Source: CBDCTM01 sp965222005 (lineage in GTDB: Bacteria > Bacteroidota > Bacteroidia > Chitinophagales > Saprospiraceae). From it: a stretch of DNA of 64,000 nucleotides. The translations under genes were made by a program, and so were the position numbers. Below, piece by piece: positions 1 through 8,901 of this stretch (its first letter is position 1; each line of letters begins with the position of its first letter). The notes under the pieces are model-generated. The model saw only the letters and a list, made by a program, of their open reading frames with translations. It had not been told where the DNA came from and made no database searches. The stretch spans positions 992,001 to 1,056,000 of the forward strand of contig OZ244935.1 of assembly GCA_965222005.1 (NCBI GenBank), in the 5' to 3' direction.

Positions 1-141
1 ACGCGTATCTTCGAACGATGCTGGTATGGCAACCGCCCCCTGGCTGCACAGGATTTTGACCAGCTTCAACCGCAGCTCCGCCAATGGGTGGTAGCAGCCC
101 AAAAGGCTCCTTCATCCTCAAGCCCTTCTACCGATGGATAA
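1..141 (+). CDS. 3' end of DUF4129-domain protein (partial)
   Basis: The first frame is open from the window edge to a TAA at 139-141, giving 46 residues. The motif FERCWYG near the start of this piece is the usual end of the DUF4129 domain in Bacteroidota MoxR operons, which normally reads ER-x-WYG followed by a short helix. The gene is cut by the left edge, so its membrane part and start are not visible. Its stop codon overlaps the ATG of the next gene at 134, so the two are probably translationally coupled. Family assignment rests on this short motif and on the DUF4350-MoxR-DUF58 context. Confidence 0.7.
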   Translation, partial: TRIFERCWYGNRPLAAQDFDQLQPQLRQWVVAAQKAPSSSSPSTDG

Positions 142-1417
142 CAGAAGGCTATATCTGCTTTTGGGTACCGTGGCGGTACTGCTGCTGGTGTTCTTTATCT
201 TCACCCGCCCCAAAGCCTCCAAATTCAACTGGCGGGAGACCTACCTCGAAGCACAAAAGGATCCTTATGGCAGCTACGTACTCCATCAATTGTTGTCTTC
301 TTATTACGCCGATCATACTTTTAAAGAAATTGGTGAAAAAGTAGCTGCCGAGCTACCCGCACGTACCAGCAATCCGGCAAGCTATGTGTTGCTTGGCGAA
401 GGAATGTATCTCGACAGTACCGATGTGGCCCGTTTGCTGCAGTTTGTCAGAAACGGCAATCAGGCTTTTTTGGCCAGCAAAACCATTCCTTTCGACTTGA
501 TGTTCGACCTTTATTACGAGGAATGCAACGGCCAGTTTTGGGACGATTACAGCTATATTGAAGACTCTCTCGTGACGGTCAATTTTTTTCATCCCGATCT
601 AAGGCAGCAGGGAGGTTTTCAGTTTGAGTATGTATATCGGCATCAGCCGGAGGTGTATAGCTGGAACTTTATCGAGCATATTTATTTTTGTGAAAACGAA
701 AAAGGACTCAAGCCGCTCGGCTTTTTGGACAGCATGCGGGTCAACTTTGTGCAAGTGCCATATGGCGACGGAAGTTTTTTCCTGCACACCAATCCGCTCG
801 TCTTCACCAACTTCCACCTGCTCGACACGCAGGGCCTTGCTTATGCCAGCCGCGTATTTTCCCATCTGCCAGCGGGCACTATTTATTGGGATAAGGTGAG
901 CAGGGTGGATGAAACCATTGGCCGACGGCACAACGACCGCTTGGCCAATAAACCTACCCGGCGCTTTTCTTCGGACAGTCCGCTGAAGTACATCCTGGCT
1001 CAACCGCCGCTGGCCTGGGCTTGGTATCTGGGGCTTTTGCTGGGGCTGGCCTACTTACTCTTTCATGCCAAACGCAGGCAAAGAGAGATTCCTGTGCTGG
1101 CAGCCAAACGCAACACCTCGATGGAATTTCTGGCTACCATCGGAAGCTTACACTTCATGAAGCAGGATCACAAAAAACTGGCCTTGCAGAAAACGAAACT
1201 TATGCTGGCCTACATCCGCGAGCGCTACCACCTTGGCACCCACGAACTGGACGAGACCTTCGTGAGCCGCCTGTCGGAGCGGGCAGAAGTGCCAAACTCC
1301 CTGATTCGGCGGATTTTACAACAAAGGCAGGCTATTCATACAGCAAGCAGGATTTCGGAAAAGGAGCTGATCGATTATCATCAGGCAATGGATCAGTTTT
1401 ATAAACAATGCAAATAA
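134..1417 (+). CDS. DUF4350 domain-containing membrane protein
   Basis: A 427-aa protein with an N-terminal membrane helix (about residues 6-23), a soluble extracytoplasmic domain, a second helix at about 289-311 and a basic cytoplasmic tail of about 110 residues. This topology and its position between a DUF4129 gene and a MoxR ATPase are typical of the DUF4350 proteins of Bacteroidota. The early part of the domain (GEKVAAEL followed by YVLLGEGMYLD) resembles the family's periplasmic domain that looks like a glutamine-amidotransferase fold. The ATG lies inside the end of the preceding gene. Function is unknown; the operon is thought to act in envelope or protein-complex assembly through MoxR. 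Confidence 0.8.
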   Translation: MDNRRLYLLLGTVAVLLLVFFIFTRPKASKFNWRETYLEAQKDPYGSYVLHQLLSSYYADHTFKEIGEKVAAELPARTSNPASYVLLGEGMYLDSTDVARLLQFVRNGNQAFLASKTIPFDLMFDLYYEECNGQFWDDYSYIEDSLVTVNFFHPDLRQQGGFQFEYVYRHQPEVYSWNFIEHIYFCENEKGLKPLGFLDSMRVNFVQVPYGDGSFFLHTNPLVFTNFHLLDTQGLAYASRVFSHLPAGTIYWDKVSRVDETIGRRHNDRLANKPTRRFSSDSPLKYILAQPPLAWAWYLGLLLGLAYLLFHAKRRQREIPVLAAKRNTSMEFLATIGSLHFMKQDHKKLALQKTKLMLAYIRERYHLGTHELDETFVSRLSERAEVPNSLIRRILQQRQAIHTASRISEKELIDYHQAMDQFYKQCK

Positions 1418-1490
1418 ACTATGGAACAAACTCTTAAATTTGAGCCGCCCTGTTTCAGGAAGCAGCATCCATTTTGATAAAATAATTTCT

Positions 1491-2555
1491 ATGCAAATTG
1501 ATGAAACAAACCCCCATTCGGACGGCCTTCAGGATTCGTTCAGTGAAGAAAAAACTAACGAGCCGATAGAGTCTCCACCTGCTCAAAACTGGCAGCAAAA
1601 CCGGCTCGACTTATCCAAAGTAGCTACTGCCGCCGATAAGGTGCGCAACGAATTGCACAAGGTAATTATTGGTCAGCAAGATATGATTGACCTGCTGCTG
1701 ACTGCCTTGCTGGCAGGCGGGCACGTACTCATCGAGGGCGTACCCGGCATCGCCAAAACACTCACTGCCAAATTGCTGGCGCAAACACTCCACACAGACT
1801 TTGCGCGGATACAGTTTACACCCGACCTCATGCCAACGGATGTGGTAGGCACCAATGTATTCAATCTCAAAGACTCGGCTTTCACATTCAACAAAGGGCC
1901 CGTATTTGCCAACATTGTACTCATCGATGAGATCAACCGCTCACCGGCCAAAACGCAGGCCGCGCTCTTCGAGGTGATGGAAGAATACCAGGTAACGGTG
2001 GATGGGCAAACCTATCCGATGGGCTTCCCTTTCTTTGTGATCGCCACTCAAAACCCGATCGAGCAGGAAGGTACTTACAAGCTACCCGAAGCCCAGCTCG
2101 ACCGATTCCTCTTCCGCATCAAAGTGCCTTACCCCAAGCTCGAGGAGGAAAAAGCTATCCTGTATCGCTTCCGCAACGACTTCAATGCCACCATCAAAGA
2201 GCAGGTGAATGCAGTATTTTCGGCAGATGAATTGAAGGCCTGCCGGCAGCTCATCGAGCAGGTAGTGATCCGCGATGAGCTGCTCGATTATATAGCCACG
2301 CTCATCCACAATACCCGCAACAACAGCGATTTGTTTTTGGGTGCTTCACCCCGCGCTTCATTAGCCATCATGAAGGCATCCAAAGCTATCGCCGCCATGG
2401 AAGGCCGTGATTTTGTAACGCCCGATGACATTCAATACGTAGCTCCTCCCGTACTCAACCATCGAATCATTCTAACGCCGGAACGCGAAATGGAAGGCTT
2501 CGATACCGATGCGGTAATTGAGGATATTTTTAAAAAAATTGAGGTGCCTCGTTAA
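1491..2555 (+). CDS. MoxR family AAA+ ATPase
   Basis: A 354-aa cytoplasmic AAA+ ATPase of the MoxR group. With the ATG at 1491, the Walker A motif GVPGIAKT is at residues 83-90 and the Walker B segment VLIDEINR at 143-150, followed by a sensor region (FFVIATQNP) and the C-terminal helical lid. An upstream in-frame TTG at 1440 would add 17 residues that look unlike the family, so the ATG is preferred. MoxR ATPases are chaperone-like and are usually paired with VWA or DUF58 proteins, here the next gene. Part of the operon DUF4129-DUF4350-moxR-DUF58. Confidence 0.93.
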   Translation: MQIDETNPHSDGLQDSFSEEKTNEPIESPPAQNWQQNRLDLSKVATAADKVRNELHKVIIGQQDMIDLLLTALLAGGHVLIEGVPGIAKTLTAKLLAQTLHTDFARIQFTPDLMPTDVVGTNVFNLKDSAFTFNKGPVFANIVLIDEINRSPAKTQAALFEVMEEYQVTVDGQTYPMGFPFFVIATQNPIEQEGTYKLPEAQLDRFLFRIKVPYPKLEEEKAILYRFRNDFNATIKEQVNAVFSADELKACRQLIEQVVIRDELLDYIATLIHNTRNNSDLFLGASPRASLAIMKASKAIAAMEGRDFVTPDDIQYVAPPVLNHRIILTPEREMEGFDTDAVIEDIFKKIEVPR

Positions 2556-2586
2556 TAAGGGGCACGATATCCGGCATTCTGTGCCT

Positions 2587-3909
2587 ATGAAAAATTTATT
2601 TCTCAATACCCGTTTTTTTCTTCTCTTCGGGCTGGTGATTGCGCTGTTCGTACTAAGCTTTCCTTTTGATGCGCTTCTTCCGCTGGCTCAAACCGCATTG
2701 GTATTGGCAATTGCTCTGATAGTATTGGATGCCCTGCTGCTATTCAATAAAAAAGTACGTGTGAAAGTGAGACGACGGCTTCCGAAAGTGTTTTCGCTGG
2801 GCGATCAGAATTTTGTAAAAATTGAACTGCACAACCGCTCCGATCGCTGGCTCCGCATCCAGGTGATCGACGAGCTGCCTTTTCAGTTTCAAAAGCGCGA
2901 CCTCCAATTTGAGCTCAGTTTGGCTGCCGATGAAGAGAAAATTATCACTTACGACCTCATCCCTCTGGAGCGAGGGGTTTATGAATTCGGGGCAGTGAAT
3001 TTGTTTTTGGAAAGTCGCCTGGGTTTGATACAGCGCCGCTATCAACATGGCTATCCGATGACCCTTGCCGTATATCCGTCGATTATCCAAATGAAACAAT
3101 TTGAGCTACGCGCTTTCGAGCGAATCACCCACCGCAAGGGGATCAAAAAAATGCGCCGACTTGGGCACAGCTATGAATTTGAGCAGATCAAAAACTATGT
3201 GCGCGGCGACGATTACCGCAGTATCAACTGGAAGGCCAGCGGCCGCCGTGGGCAGCTTATGGTCAACCAATACGAAGACGAACGCGCCCAACAGGTGTAT
3301 TGCCTCATCGACAAAAGCCGGGTGATGAAGATGCCTTTCGAGGGGCTTAGCCTGATGGATTACGCCATCAATACCAGCCTGGTAATCTCGAATATCGTAT
3401 TGCAAAAGCACGACCGTGCCGGCCTCATCACCTTTTCTGACAAAATCGGCACTACCCTCAAAGCCGACCGCCATGCCTATCAGCTCAATAAAATTCTCAA
3501 TGCTTTGTACAAAGAGCAGGAGCGCAGCCTGGAAGCCAATTATGAATTGCTCTACCACTCGGCCCGCAAGCTCATCAAGGGGCGCAGCTTGCTATTGCTC
3601 TTTACCAATTTCGAGAGTAGCTACGCGCTGGAAAGAGTACTGCCCATCCTCCGCCGCATCAACAACCTGCACCTGCTGGTAGTTATCTTTTTTGAAAACA
3701 CCGAGATTAAAGATTTTACCGAAGAAGAAGTAAAAACCACCGAGGACATTTATCTCCAAACTATAGCCCGTCAGTTTGTCGCCGAAAAGGAGCAAATGGT
3801 GCATAAGTTGCGACAATACGGCATACAGGCCATCCTTAGCCGCCCCAGCCAACTGTCGGTCAATACCATCAATAAGTATCTGGAGTTGAAGTCGAGGGGG
3901 CTGATATAA
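2587..3909 (+). CDS. DUF58 domain-containing protein
   Basis: A 440-aa protein starting at the ATG at 2587; an upstream frame opening at 2518 overlaps moxR and is not needed. Two hydrophobic segments lie in the first 60 residues (FFLLFGLVIALFVLSF and LALIVLDALLLF), then a beta-rich region and the DUF58 core with the signature YVRGDDYRSINWKASGRRG. The C-terminal half has a VWA-like fold with a degenerate metal site (LIDKSRVM where DxSxS would be). DUF58 proteins are the usual partners of MoxR ATPases. It is the last gene of the operon; the next gene is convergent. Confidence 0.9.
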   Translation: MKNLFLNTRFFLLFGLVIALFVLSFPFDALLPLAQTALVLAIALIVLDALLLFNKKVRVKVRRRLPKVFSLGDQNFVKIELHNRSDRWLRIQVIDELPFQFQKRDLQFELSLAADEEKIITYDLIPLERGVYEFGAVNLFLESRLGLIQRRYQHGYPMTLAVYPSIIQMKQFELRAFERITHRKGIKKMRRLGHSYEFEQIKNYVRGDDYRSINWKASGRRGQLMVNQYEDERAQQVYCLIDKSRVMKMPFEGLSLMDYAINTSLVISNIVLQKHDRAGLITFSDKIGTTLKADRHAYQLNKILNALYKEQERSLEANYELLYHSARKLIKGRSLLLLFTNFESSYALERVLPILRRINNLHLLVVIFFENTEIKDFTEEEVKTTEDIYLQTIARQFVAEKEQMVHKLRQYGIQAILSRPSQLSVNTINKYLELKSRGLI

Positions 3910-4188
3910 GGCACTTATTACAGCCTTGAATTTTGCTTCTTTGCCCCCGATTTATTCGGGATCTTCCCATCCCACTGAAAAATTTTCTTCACGCCAAACC
4001 CGTCAGCTTTGCTGCCCTACAAGCCTTCAAGGCCGGGTTGCTCTCCCGCAGCATCGCCAATCTTTCGGCATAAGCCAGGCTGGTCAGTGGTAGCAATTAG
4101 CTTCCCAATGCCGCGTATGAAAGCGCGATAAAGGGAAGCCAACAGCTAAAGGCCACCAACCACAAGGTTGGTTAAAGAATGAACAATA
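3910..4188. other. Intergenic stretch with repeat-like remnants
   Basis: Between two convergent genes. It holds a short inverted repeat CCCGA-TTTAT-TCGGG near 3948-3962 and a minus-strand frame of about 35 residues ending at about 3991 that includes AERLAMLRESNPALKACR. That peptide looks coding-like but has no start and runs into a stop upstream, so it may be a gene remnant or part of an interspersed repeat. A small CCAACC/GGTTGG hairpin lies at about 4159-4174. No complete gene is seen. Confidence 0.35.
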
Positions 4189-7100
4189 CTAACGCACCAC
4201 AAACCTGCCTTGCTGCACTTCAAAACTACTCAAACCGGTAAGCTGTACCATATAAACACCTGATAGCCAGCTTTTTACATTCAGCCTGCTTTGGCCATCC
4301 ATCCGGCGGCTGTGCTTCAGGCGGCCCAGCGAATCATACACCCGCAGCTCGTATCGGCCCGGGCCGGCAGTTACCGTCAGCTCTTCCCTGACCGGATTGG
4401 GGTAGAGTAGCATCCGGCTGGAAGCAGGCCTTGCTTTCTCATACTGCCTGCTTTCCAGCTTTCGCAGCACTCCGGGCTCCCAGTTCAGCGCGGCCAGACT
4501 GGCTGCATCATCGATATCGATTTCGGTAGCCGGTGGCGCACTGGCATCCACGATGGCGCGGGCAATATCGATGTAGCGACGGCAAGTGTATGTAGCCGTA
4601 TCGCGGATGGTATTGGAAATACCGGCGATCGGGACAAAGCCGTCGGGATTGCCGAGCGTGTCGCGGAATACTTCGTAAGCCTGATTGTACTGATCGTGTA
4701 GCAGTACCTGCCCACTACCATCATCCACAAAGCACTGATCTTTCGGGATGGTGGGATTTTCCGGATTCTCGGGATTTTCCGGGTCTTCCGGATCGGGGGC
4801 GTAGCTACATCCGGCGGGCAGGTTGGGCACTCTGAAGCTGTAATCGAGCAGCAGCAGTGGGCCACAATCCGGATTCATTTGGGTAGTATCCGGTATAAAT
4901 GATTCGCGGATGTAGTAGTTGCCATGTGGAGCACCTGCCGCCGGGATGGCAGCCCAGTAATTGCCTTTGGCGGGAATGAAGCCATCGTCATCCCGCTCCC
5001 TGTAGCAAATGTCAAAATAGAGCGATCCGCCATAGGGCCTGAATACATTGGGCCGGATGTTGGTGCAGGTGGGATCACCGGAATTAATACAGGCATCGAT
5101 CTGCAATTCCACATCCACCCCCTCGATGGCTACAACCTGGTTTTCCCACATCACGGCACAATCCATCAGCACCAGGCCCCGGTCGAAGCCGCCATTGGGC
5201 ATAGAGATGCCGACCTGATTGTGGCGGAAGGTGGCTTGCTGGTAGAGGAATACATTGGACTCATTGGGGTCTCCACTGCCCGCAGGAGCCAACAGGCCCA
5301 GCTGATTGTCGGCTACTTCGCCGCCAAACATGCGGAAGCGCTTGGTGTTGACCAGGCGGATGGCTCCGCTGGTGTAGGGGAAATGATGCACATCGGTATT
5401 GACCAGCGCCATATCGCCCACATCAAAGAGGTCGAGGCCGACAATGCCGGTAGCACCCGCATCGATGTCGCATTCGGTGAGGGTGATGCGATCCACATTT
5501 TCAGCCGCAATGGCTCCGAGGTTATTGGTAAAATTGCTGTACTGCACCGAGGCAGTCTGGCCGGGCCCCATATTGCGCAGTTGCAGACCGCGATCGAGAT
5601 CGTAAAAAGTACACTGGAACACAAATACCTGCTCGGCATCATCGGTTTCGAGGGCGATGGAGTTGTCCTGGCCGAGGCCTTTGAAGTCGGTATGCACAAA
5701 ACGGGCCATGCCACCAGGCCCTTGCAGGATGCGGCCATAGTCCTCATAGTCCACGCGACCGTCTTCGAGGAAGATGCCGTGATGGTCGATATGCAGCGTG
5801 GCGTATTTGTTGAGGCGGACCATTCTCTTGCCTTTGGCTTGCCCTTGTAAAACAAATGGGGCATATTGATTTAATACATTGGTTTCGTCAAACTCAAAAA
5901 AGCCGCTACCTGAGAAATTGAAAACACCATTTAGTTGTAACTCTCCTTTTACATGAATGCTTGATTCTGAATGTAAAATATTGATGTTCGCATCGTTATC
6001 AATGATCAATTTTGCTCCTTGCTCAATAATCAGCTTGGATTTATACGTCAGATTTAAGTTGCCTCCTTCTTTGATATGAACTACGCTTCCTTCTCTCACT
6101 ATAAAAATACCTCTAAGAGGTCCATCCATATCACCAATTTCCAATGTCCCTTCATCCTCTACAGATACTAGCACGGGAAGACACCGAGAAGTTTTTACTG
6201 TGTATAAAGGTATAGGACTTGGCGCTTCAGGATTGTCAGAATGTCCTGACAATCCATCATGATTAACGTACATGATGCCTTCAATGGTTACATCATCTCT
6301 TACATATTGCCCGATGTTTTCTGTAAAATTGTAACTTTTCCCATTCTCCAGTAGTCCCAATTGAGGATCCTGAGTGAATTCGATCAACGCATCGATCACA
6401 TCTTCCGGAATCTGATCGTGAAAATATTGAATGGAATCATTGGTAGAAATATCAAAACAAAATCGCGATTTGCCATTTACGATATCTAATGCACTATTCT
6501 TAGGAATAAAGGTTGGGTTGCTAAGTCGGGATTGGGTAAAGGTACCACCAAGGGGGTGTAGTGGATCCTGATTTGTAATAGACAGAGGTAGCAATGATCC
6601 AGGTTGAGCCCATTCTTCTTCAACCACAAAAGTATCTTTTGTACTACAAATGCCGGAACCTAATACGCCATTATAATCAAGGTTTACCCAATCCTGATCA
6701 ATATTGGGATTCGGCATTCCATTTGAAAAGCTAATTCCAATAGTGGGGATACTGGTGGGGTAGCCATTGCCATTATTCATAGAGTCCAAAGTAGCCATGA
6801 AAGCTGTACGTTCCATTCCTGTAGGGTCATAGGTGTTGTATAAAAGCATTTGCTTGGCTGCTATATTGTTGAGACCGGGAACGTCTATTTCCTTTTTGCA
6901 GATACCGCTATTCCCAAATGGATAGTGAGCAAAATCCTGAAAGTACCGGTCAATCACAGCTCCTTGTTGTGGACTGTCAAAAGAAGCAAAGGCAGATACC
7001 GGTAATGGCGTAGAATCATTCTCAGCCAAAGTAATCGCATAGCGGGCAATAAGTCCTCCCATACTGATTCCAGCAACAAACACTTCGGCTCCTCCATTTA

Positions 7101-7890
7101 AATCAGATATATACGTGATAGCAGAAGCAGCAACTGCAGCATTGTTTGCTATATTCTGACTTCCCAAATTATTGTTGAGGACATATACATGGTAGCCTTC
7201 TTCGAAAAGTTTATCAATCAGATATTCTCCTCTACTTACATAAAACTCGGCATAACTACTATTGGACGGATCGAATCCTTCCACTACTAAAAATGGCTTT
7301 GCGTTAGGTTCTATAGGGTTATTCCAGTAAGTGAGTGTATTGCCTGTTGTAAAAATGCCTGTACTATCCGGACTATGATGAGTGTTATCTCTATGAAATT
7401 GTTGACTGGACGGAATAGCAAATACTTCATATTCTCTGAGAAAAGGACTCGTTGGATCCACAGTCCAGTATTTCACTTTAAGATTGTGGTGTCCAAGACT
7501 TTGAAAATAAGCCGGAGGCGTTTCCCAACCTACAGATTGAATAGGCCCATCGTCATAGATAGTCTCCCAACCATTATCATCGTAGTTGACATCCAGTTTT
7601 AGAATAAAAGAAGAAGACTGCAAACTGTTAAAAGCCAGTAAAAAGTTGTTTGTCTGTACATATAATGGCCGTATTTCCGTAGGGGGCAAAAATATGTTTA
7701 CCCCTTGAATAATATTACCAATTTCTCCCCATTGATAAAAGTCCGGATCAGCCGGCGTAGAACTGGGATCACCAAAAGATCCGTTAACCGGAGGTATTGG
7801 GGTCTGAACATTATCTACTATTTGAGCAAAGCTGATATGGAGAAAGAAAAATCCCCAGGCGATAAGTGTGTAAAAAAATTTCATGAGCAA
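4189..7890 (-). CDS. Large secreted alpha/beta-hydrolase with beta-helix region and T9SS sorting domain
   Basis: A 1233-aa exported protein. Residues 1-22 are a signal peptide ending at SFA-Q. An alpha/beta-hydrolase (lipase-like) domain follows, with the nucleophile elbow GISMGG at about residue 275-280 preceded by FVAGISM and a PFLVVEGFDPS strand near 195-205. From about 560 to 1000 there are many short beta-rich segments typical of a right-handed parallel beta-helix. A proline-rich linker made of repeated PENP units precedes a C-terminal region ending in a type A T9SS sorting domain (LLYPNPVREEL ... LSGVYMVQL). It is probably secreted and anchored through T9SS. Its substrate cannot be told. 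The start follows a reasonable leader, and no partner gene is evident. Confidence 0.85.
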   Translation of the reverse strand: MLMKFFYTLIAWGFFFLHISFAQIVDNVQTPIPPVNGSFGDPSSTPADPDFYQWGEIGNIIQGVNIFLPPTEIRPLYVQTNNFLLAFNSLQSSSFILKLDVNYDDNGWETIYDDGPIQSVGWETPPAYFQSLGHHNLKVKYWTVDPTSPFLREYEVFAIPSSQQFHRDNTHHSPDSTGIFTTGNTLTYWNNPIEPNAKPFLVVEGFDPSNSSYAEFYVSRGEYLIDKLFEEGYHVYVLNNNLGSQNIANNAAVAASAITYISDLNGGAEVFVAGISMGGLIARYAITLAENDSTPLPVSAFASFDSPQQGAVIDRYFQDFAHYPFGNSGICKKEIDVPGLNNIAAKQMLLYNTYDPTGMERTAFMATLDSMNNGNGYPTSIPTIGISFSNGMPNPNIDQDWVNLDYNGVLGSGICSTKDTFVVEEEWAQPGSLLPLSITNQDPLHPLGGTFTQSRLSNPTFIPKNSALDIVNGKSRFCFDISTNDSIQYFHDQIPEDVIDALIEFTQDPQLGLLENGKSYNFTENIGQYVRDDVTIEGIMYVNHDGLSGHSDNPEAPSPIPLYTVKTSRCLPVLVSVEDEGTLEIGDMDGPLRGIFIVREGSVVHIKEGGNLNLTYKSKLIIEQGAKLIIDNDANINILHSESSIHVKGELQLNGVFNFSGSGFFEFDETNVLNQYAPFVLQGQAKGKRMVRLNKYATLHIDHHGIFLEDGRVDYEDYGRILQGPGGMARFVHTDFKGLGQDNSIALETDDAEQVFVFQCTFYDLDRGLQLRNMGPGQTASVQYSNFTNNLGAIAAENVDRITLTECDIDAGATGIVGLDLFDVGDMALVNTDVHHFPYTSGAIRLVNTKRFRMFGGEVADNQLGLLAPAGSGDPNESNVFLYQQATFRHNQVGISMPNGGFDRGLVLMDCAVMWENQVVAIEGVDVELQIDACINSGDPTCTNIRPNVFRPYGGSLYFDICYRERDDDGFIPAKGNYWAAIPAAGAPHGNYYIRESFIPDTTQMNPDCGPLLLLDYSFRVPNLPAGCSYAPDPEDPENPENPENPTIPKDQCFVDDGSGQVLLHDQYNQAYEVFRDTLGNPDGFVPIAGISNTIRDTATYTCRRYIDIARAIVDASAPPATEIDIDDAASLAALNWEPGVLRKLESRQYEKARPASSRMLLYPNPVREELTVTAGPGRYELRVYDSLGRLKHSRRMDGQSRLNVKSWLSGVYMVQLTGLSSFEVQQGRFVVR

Positions 7891-8022
7891 AAATTTAAGG
7901 TGATAAAAATAGTGTGATTGTTGATTGGCTCAGACATAGCTCCGCCTGCTCATTTCAGAGTTACATTTAAATAACATACTGCCTAAAAGCAGACTTATGT
8001 ACCCGCTAAATACCTTTGAATA

Positions 8023-8667
8023 CTAAAAGCGAATTTCGTAATTGCAGGTATCGAATGAAGGACAAAACACCACATCTCCCGCTCTGGTACTCTTTCCCTC
8101 ATGAAGGAAAAACCAACTTATATTCCTATACTCATCGGGGGCTATCCATTGTATTAAAGTAGTATCAATTGGATTGCCAAAAGCCCCTAAACCTCCAGGT
8201 TGTGGGCCATCAGTAGAAAAGCGGATGGAGTCAATTCCGCTAAAAGGGAATTCATCGAGCACACGCATACGCAGGTATGCTTTGGGATGCAAGGTGACGG
8301 GCACTACCTTGCCGTCATAATGAATGCCACCGATCATAAATATCTGGTGATAATCAAAAAAGTGCTCAGCCAAAGTGTAGAATCCATAGTTGTAAATATC
8401 CCTTGACTGAAAGGAAAATTCAAATTCTCCCTTTTCATTGGTAATTGTGGAATCAATACGATCCCAGGCCTCAAATACAGCGGGATTTACCCCATTGCCG
8501 TATTCCGTTTTTGCTTCCATCAAATAGACCAGATTGTTGGGAATTGGTTCTTTAGAGTTTAAATCAGTGAGCCTTCCTTTTACAAATGCCGAGATATAAT
8601 TGGGCCCTTTATCACAACCTAAAATAACCAAAAACCCTAATGAGAATAGAAAGAGGAGTTGTTTCAT
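8023..8667 (-). CDS. Lipoprotein with carboxypeptidase-regulatory-like domain
   Basis: A 214-aa predicted lipoprotein starting at the ATG whose complement is at 8665-8667 (an upstream extension to 8727 only adds a poor leader). The signal peptide ends in the lipobox VILGC. The N-terminal half (VKGRLTDLNSKEPIP ... ITNEKGEFEFSF) looks like a transthyretin/carboxypeptidase-regulatory beta-sandwich, a common surface-protein domain in Bacteroidota. The C-terminal half is not recognised. It is divergent from the HTH regulator at 8902 and shares with it the TTTCCGG operator region, so it may be under that regulator's control. Confidence 0.7.
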   Translation of the reverse strand: MKQLLFLFSLGFLVILGCDKGPNYISAFVKGRLTDLNSKEPIPNNLVYLMEAKTEYGNGVNPAVFEAWDRIDSTITNEKGEFEFSFQSRDIYNYGFYTLAEHFFDYHQIFMIGGIHYDGKVVPVTLHPKAYLRMRVLDEFPFSGIDSIRFSTDGPQPGGLGAFGNPIDTTLIQWIAPDEYRNISWFFLHEGKSTRAGDVVFCPSFDTCNYEIRF

Positions 8668-8743
8668 GATATTTTCACTTTTCTTGTTTTCTTCTTGCAA
8701 TTTCTTGCTCAAAATGGGTAAATGCAAGAAAAACAGTTCTTCA

Positions 8744-8885
8744 TTTCCGGAAAATGAAAAATAATTTCCGGCTATTCCGGAATTTTTATTTTACCTTTCC
8801 GGAAATCCTGGAAAATATTGTGACCTTGTAAAAAATTTCCGGGAAATCCGGAAAAATGAAAACGGGTTTCCGGAATTTCCGGAAT
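8744..8885. promoter_or_regulatory. Phased TTTCCGG operator array, copy 1
   Basis: Four similar 18-19 bp imperfect dyads, each TTTCCGG, three bases, then TCCGGAA (the second has TCCTGGAA), start at 8765, 8796, 8836 and 8867. The start-to-start spacings are 31, 40 and 31 bp, so 31 bp is about three helical turns. A further single TTTCCGGAAAA site starts at 8744. The array ends 17 bp before the regulator ATG at 8902 and lies between it and the divergent lipoprotein gene. The arrangement suggests cooperative binding by a dimeric regulator and autoregulation; this is inferred, not shown. Confidence 0.7.
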
Positions 8886-8901
8886 CGTATTTTTTCTTAT
8901 C

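Noticed and set aside
1440..1490. TTG start for the MoxR gene
   Set aside because: Adds 17 residues unlike the family; the ATG at 1491 gives a normal N-terminus.
4924..5850. 308-aa plus-strand frame opposite the hydrolase gene
   Set aside because: Lies fully antisense to a clear secreted protein, has no domain pattern, and is explained by codon bias.
8744..8885. TTTCCGG array as a CRISPR-like repeat
   Set aside because: Units are dyads of 18-19 bp with short uneven gaps and no unique spacers; fits operators.
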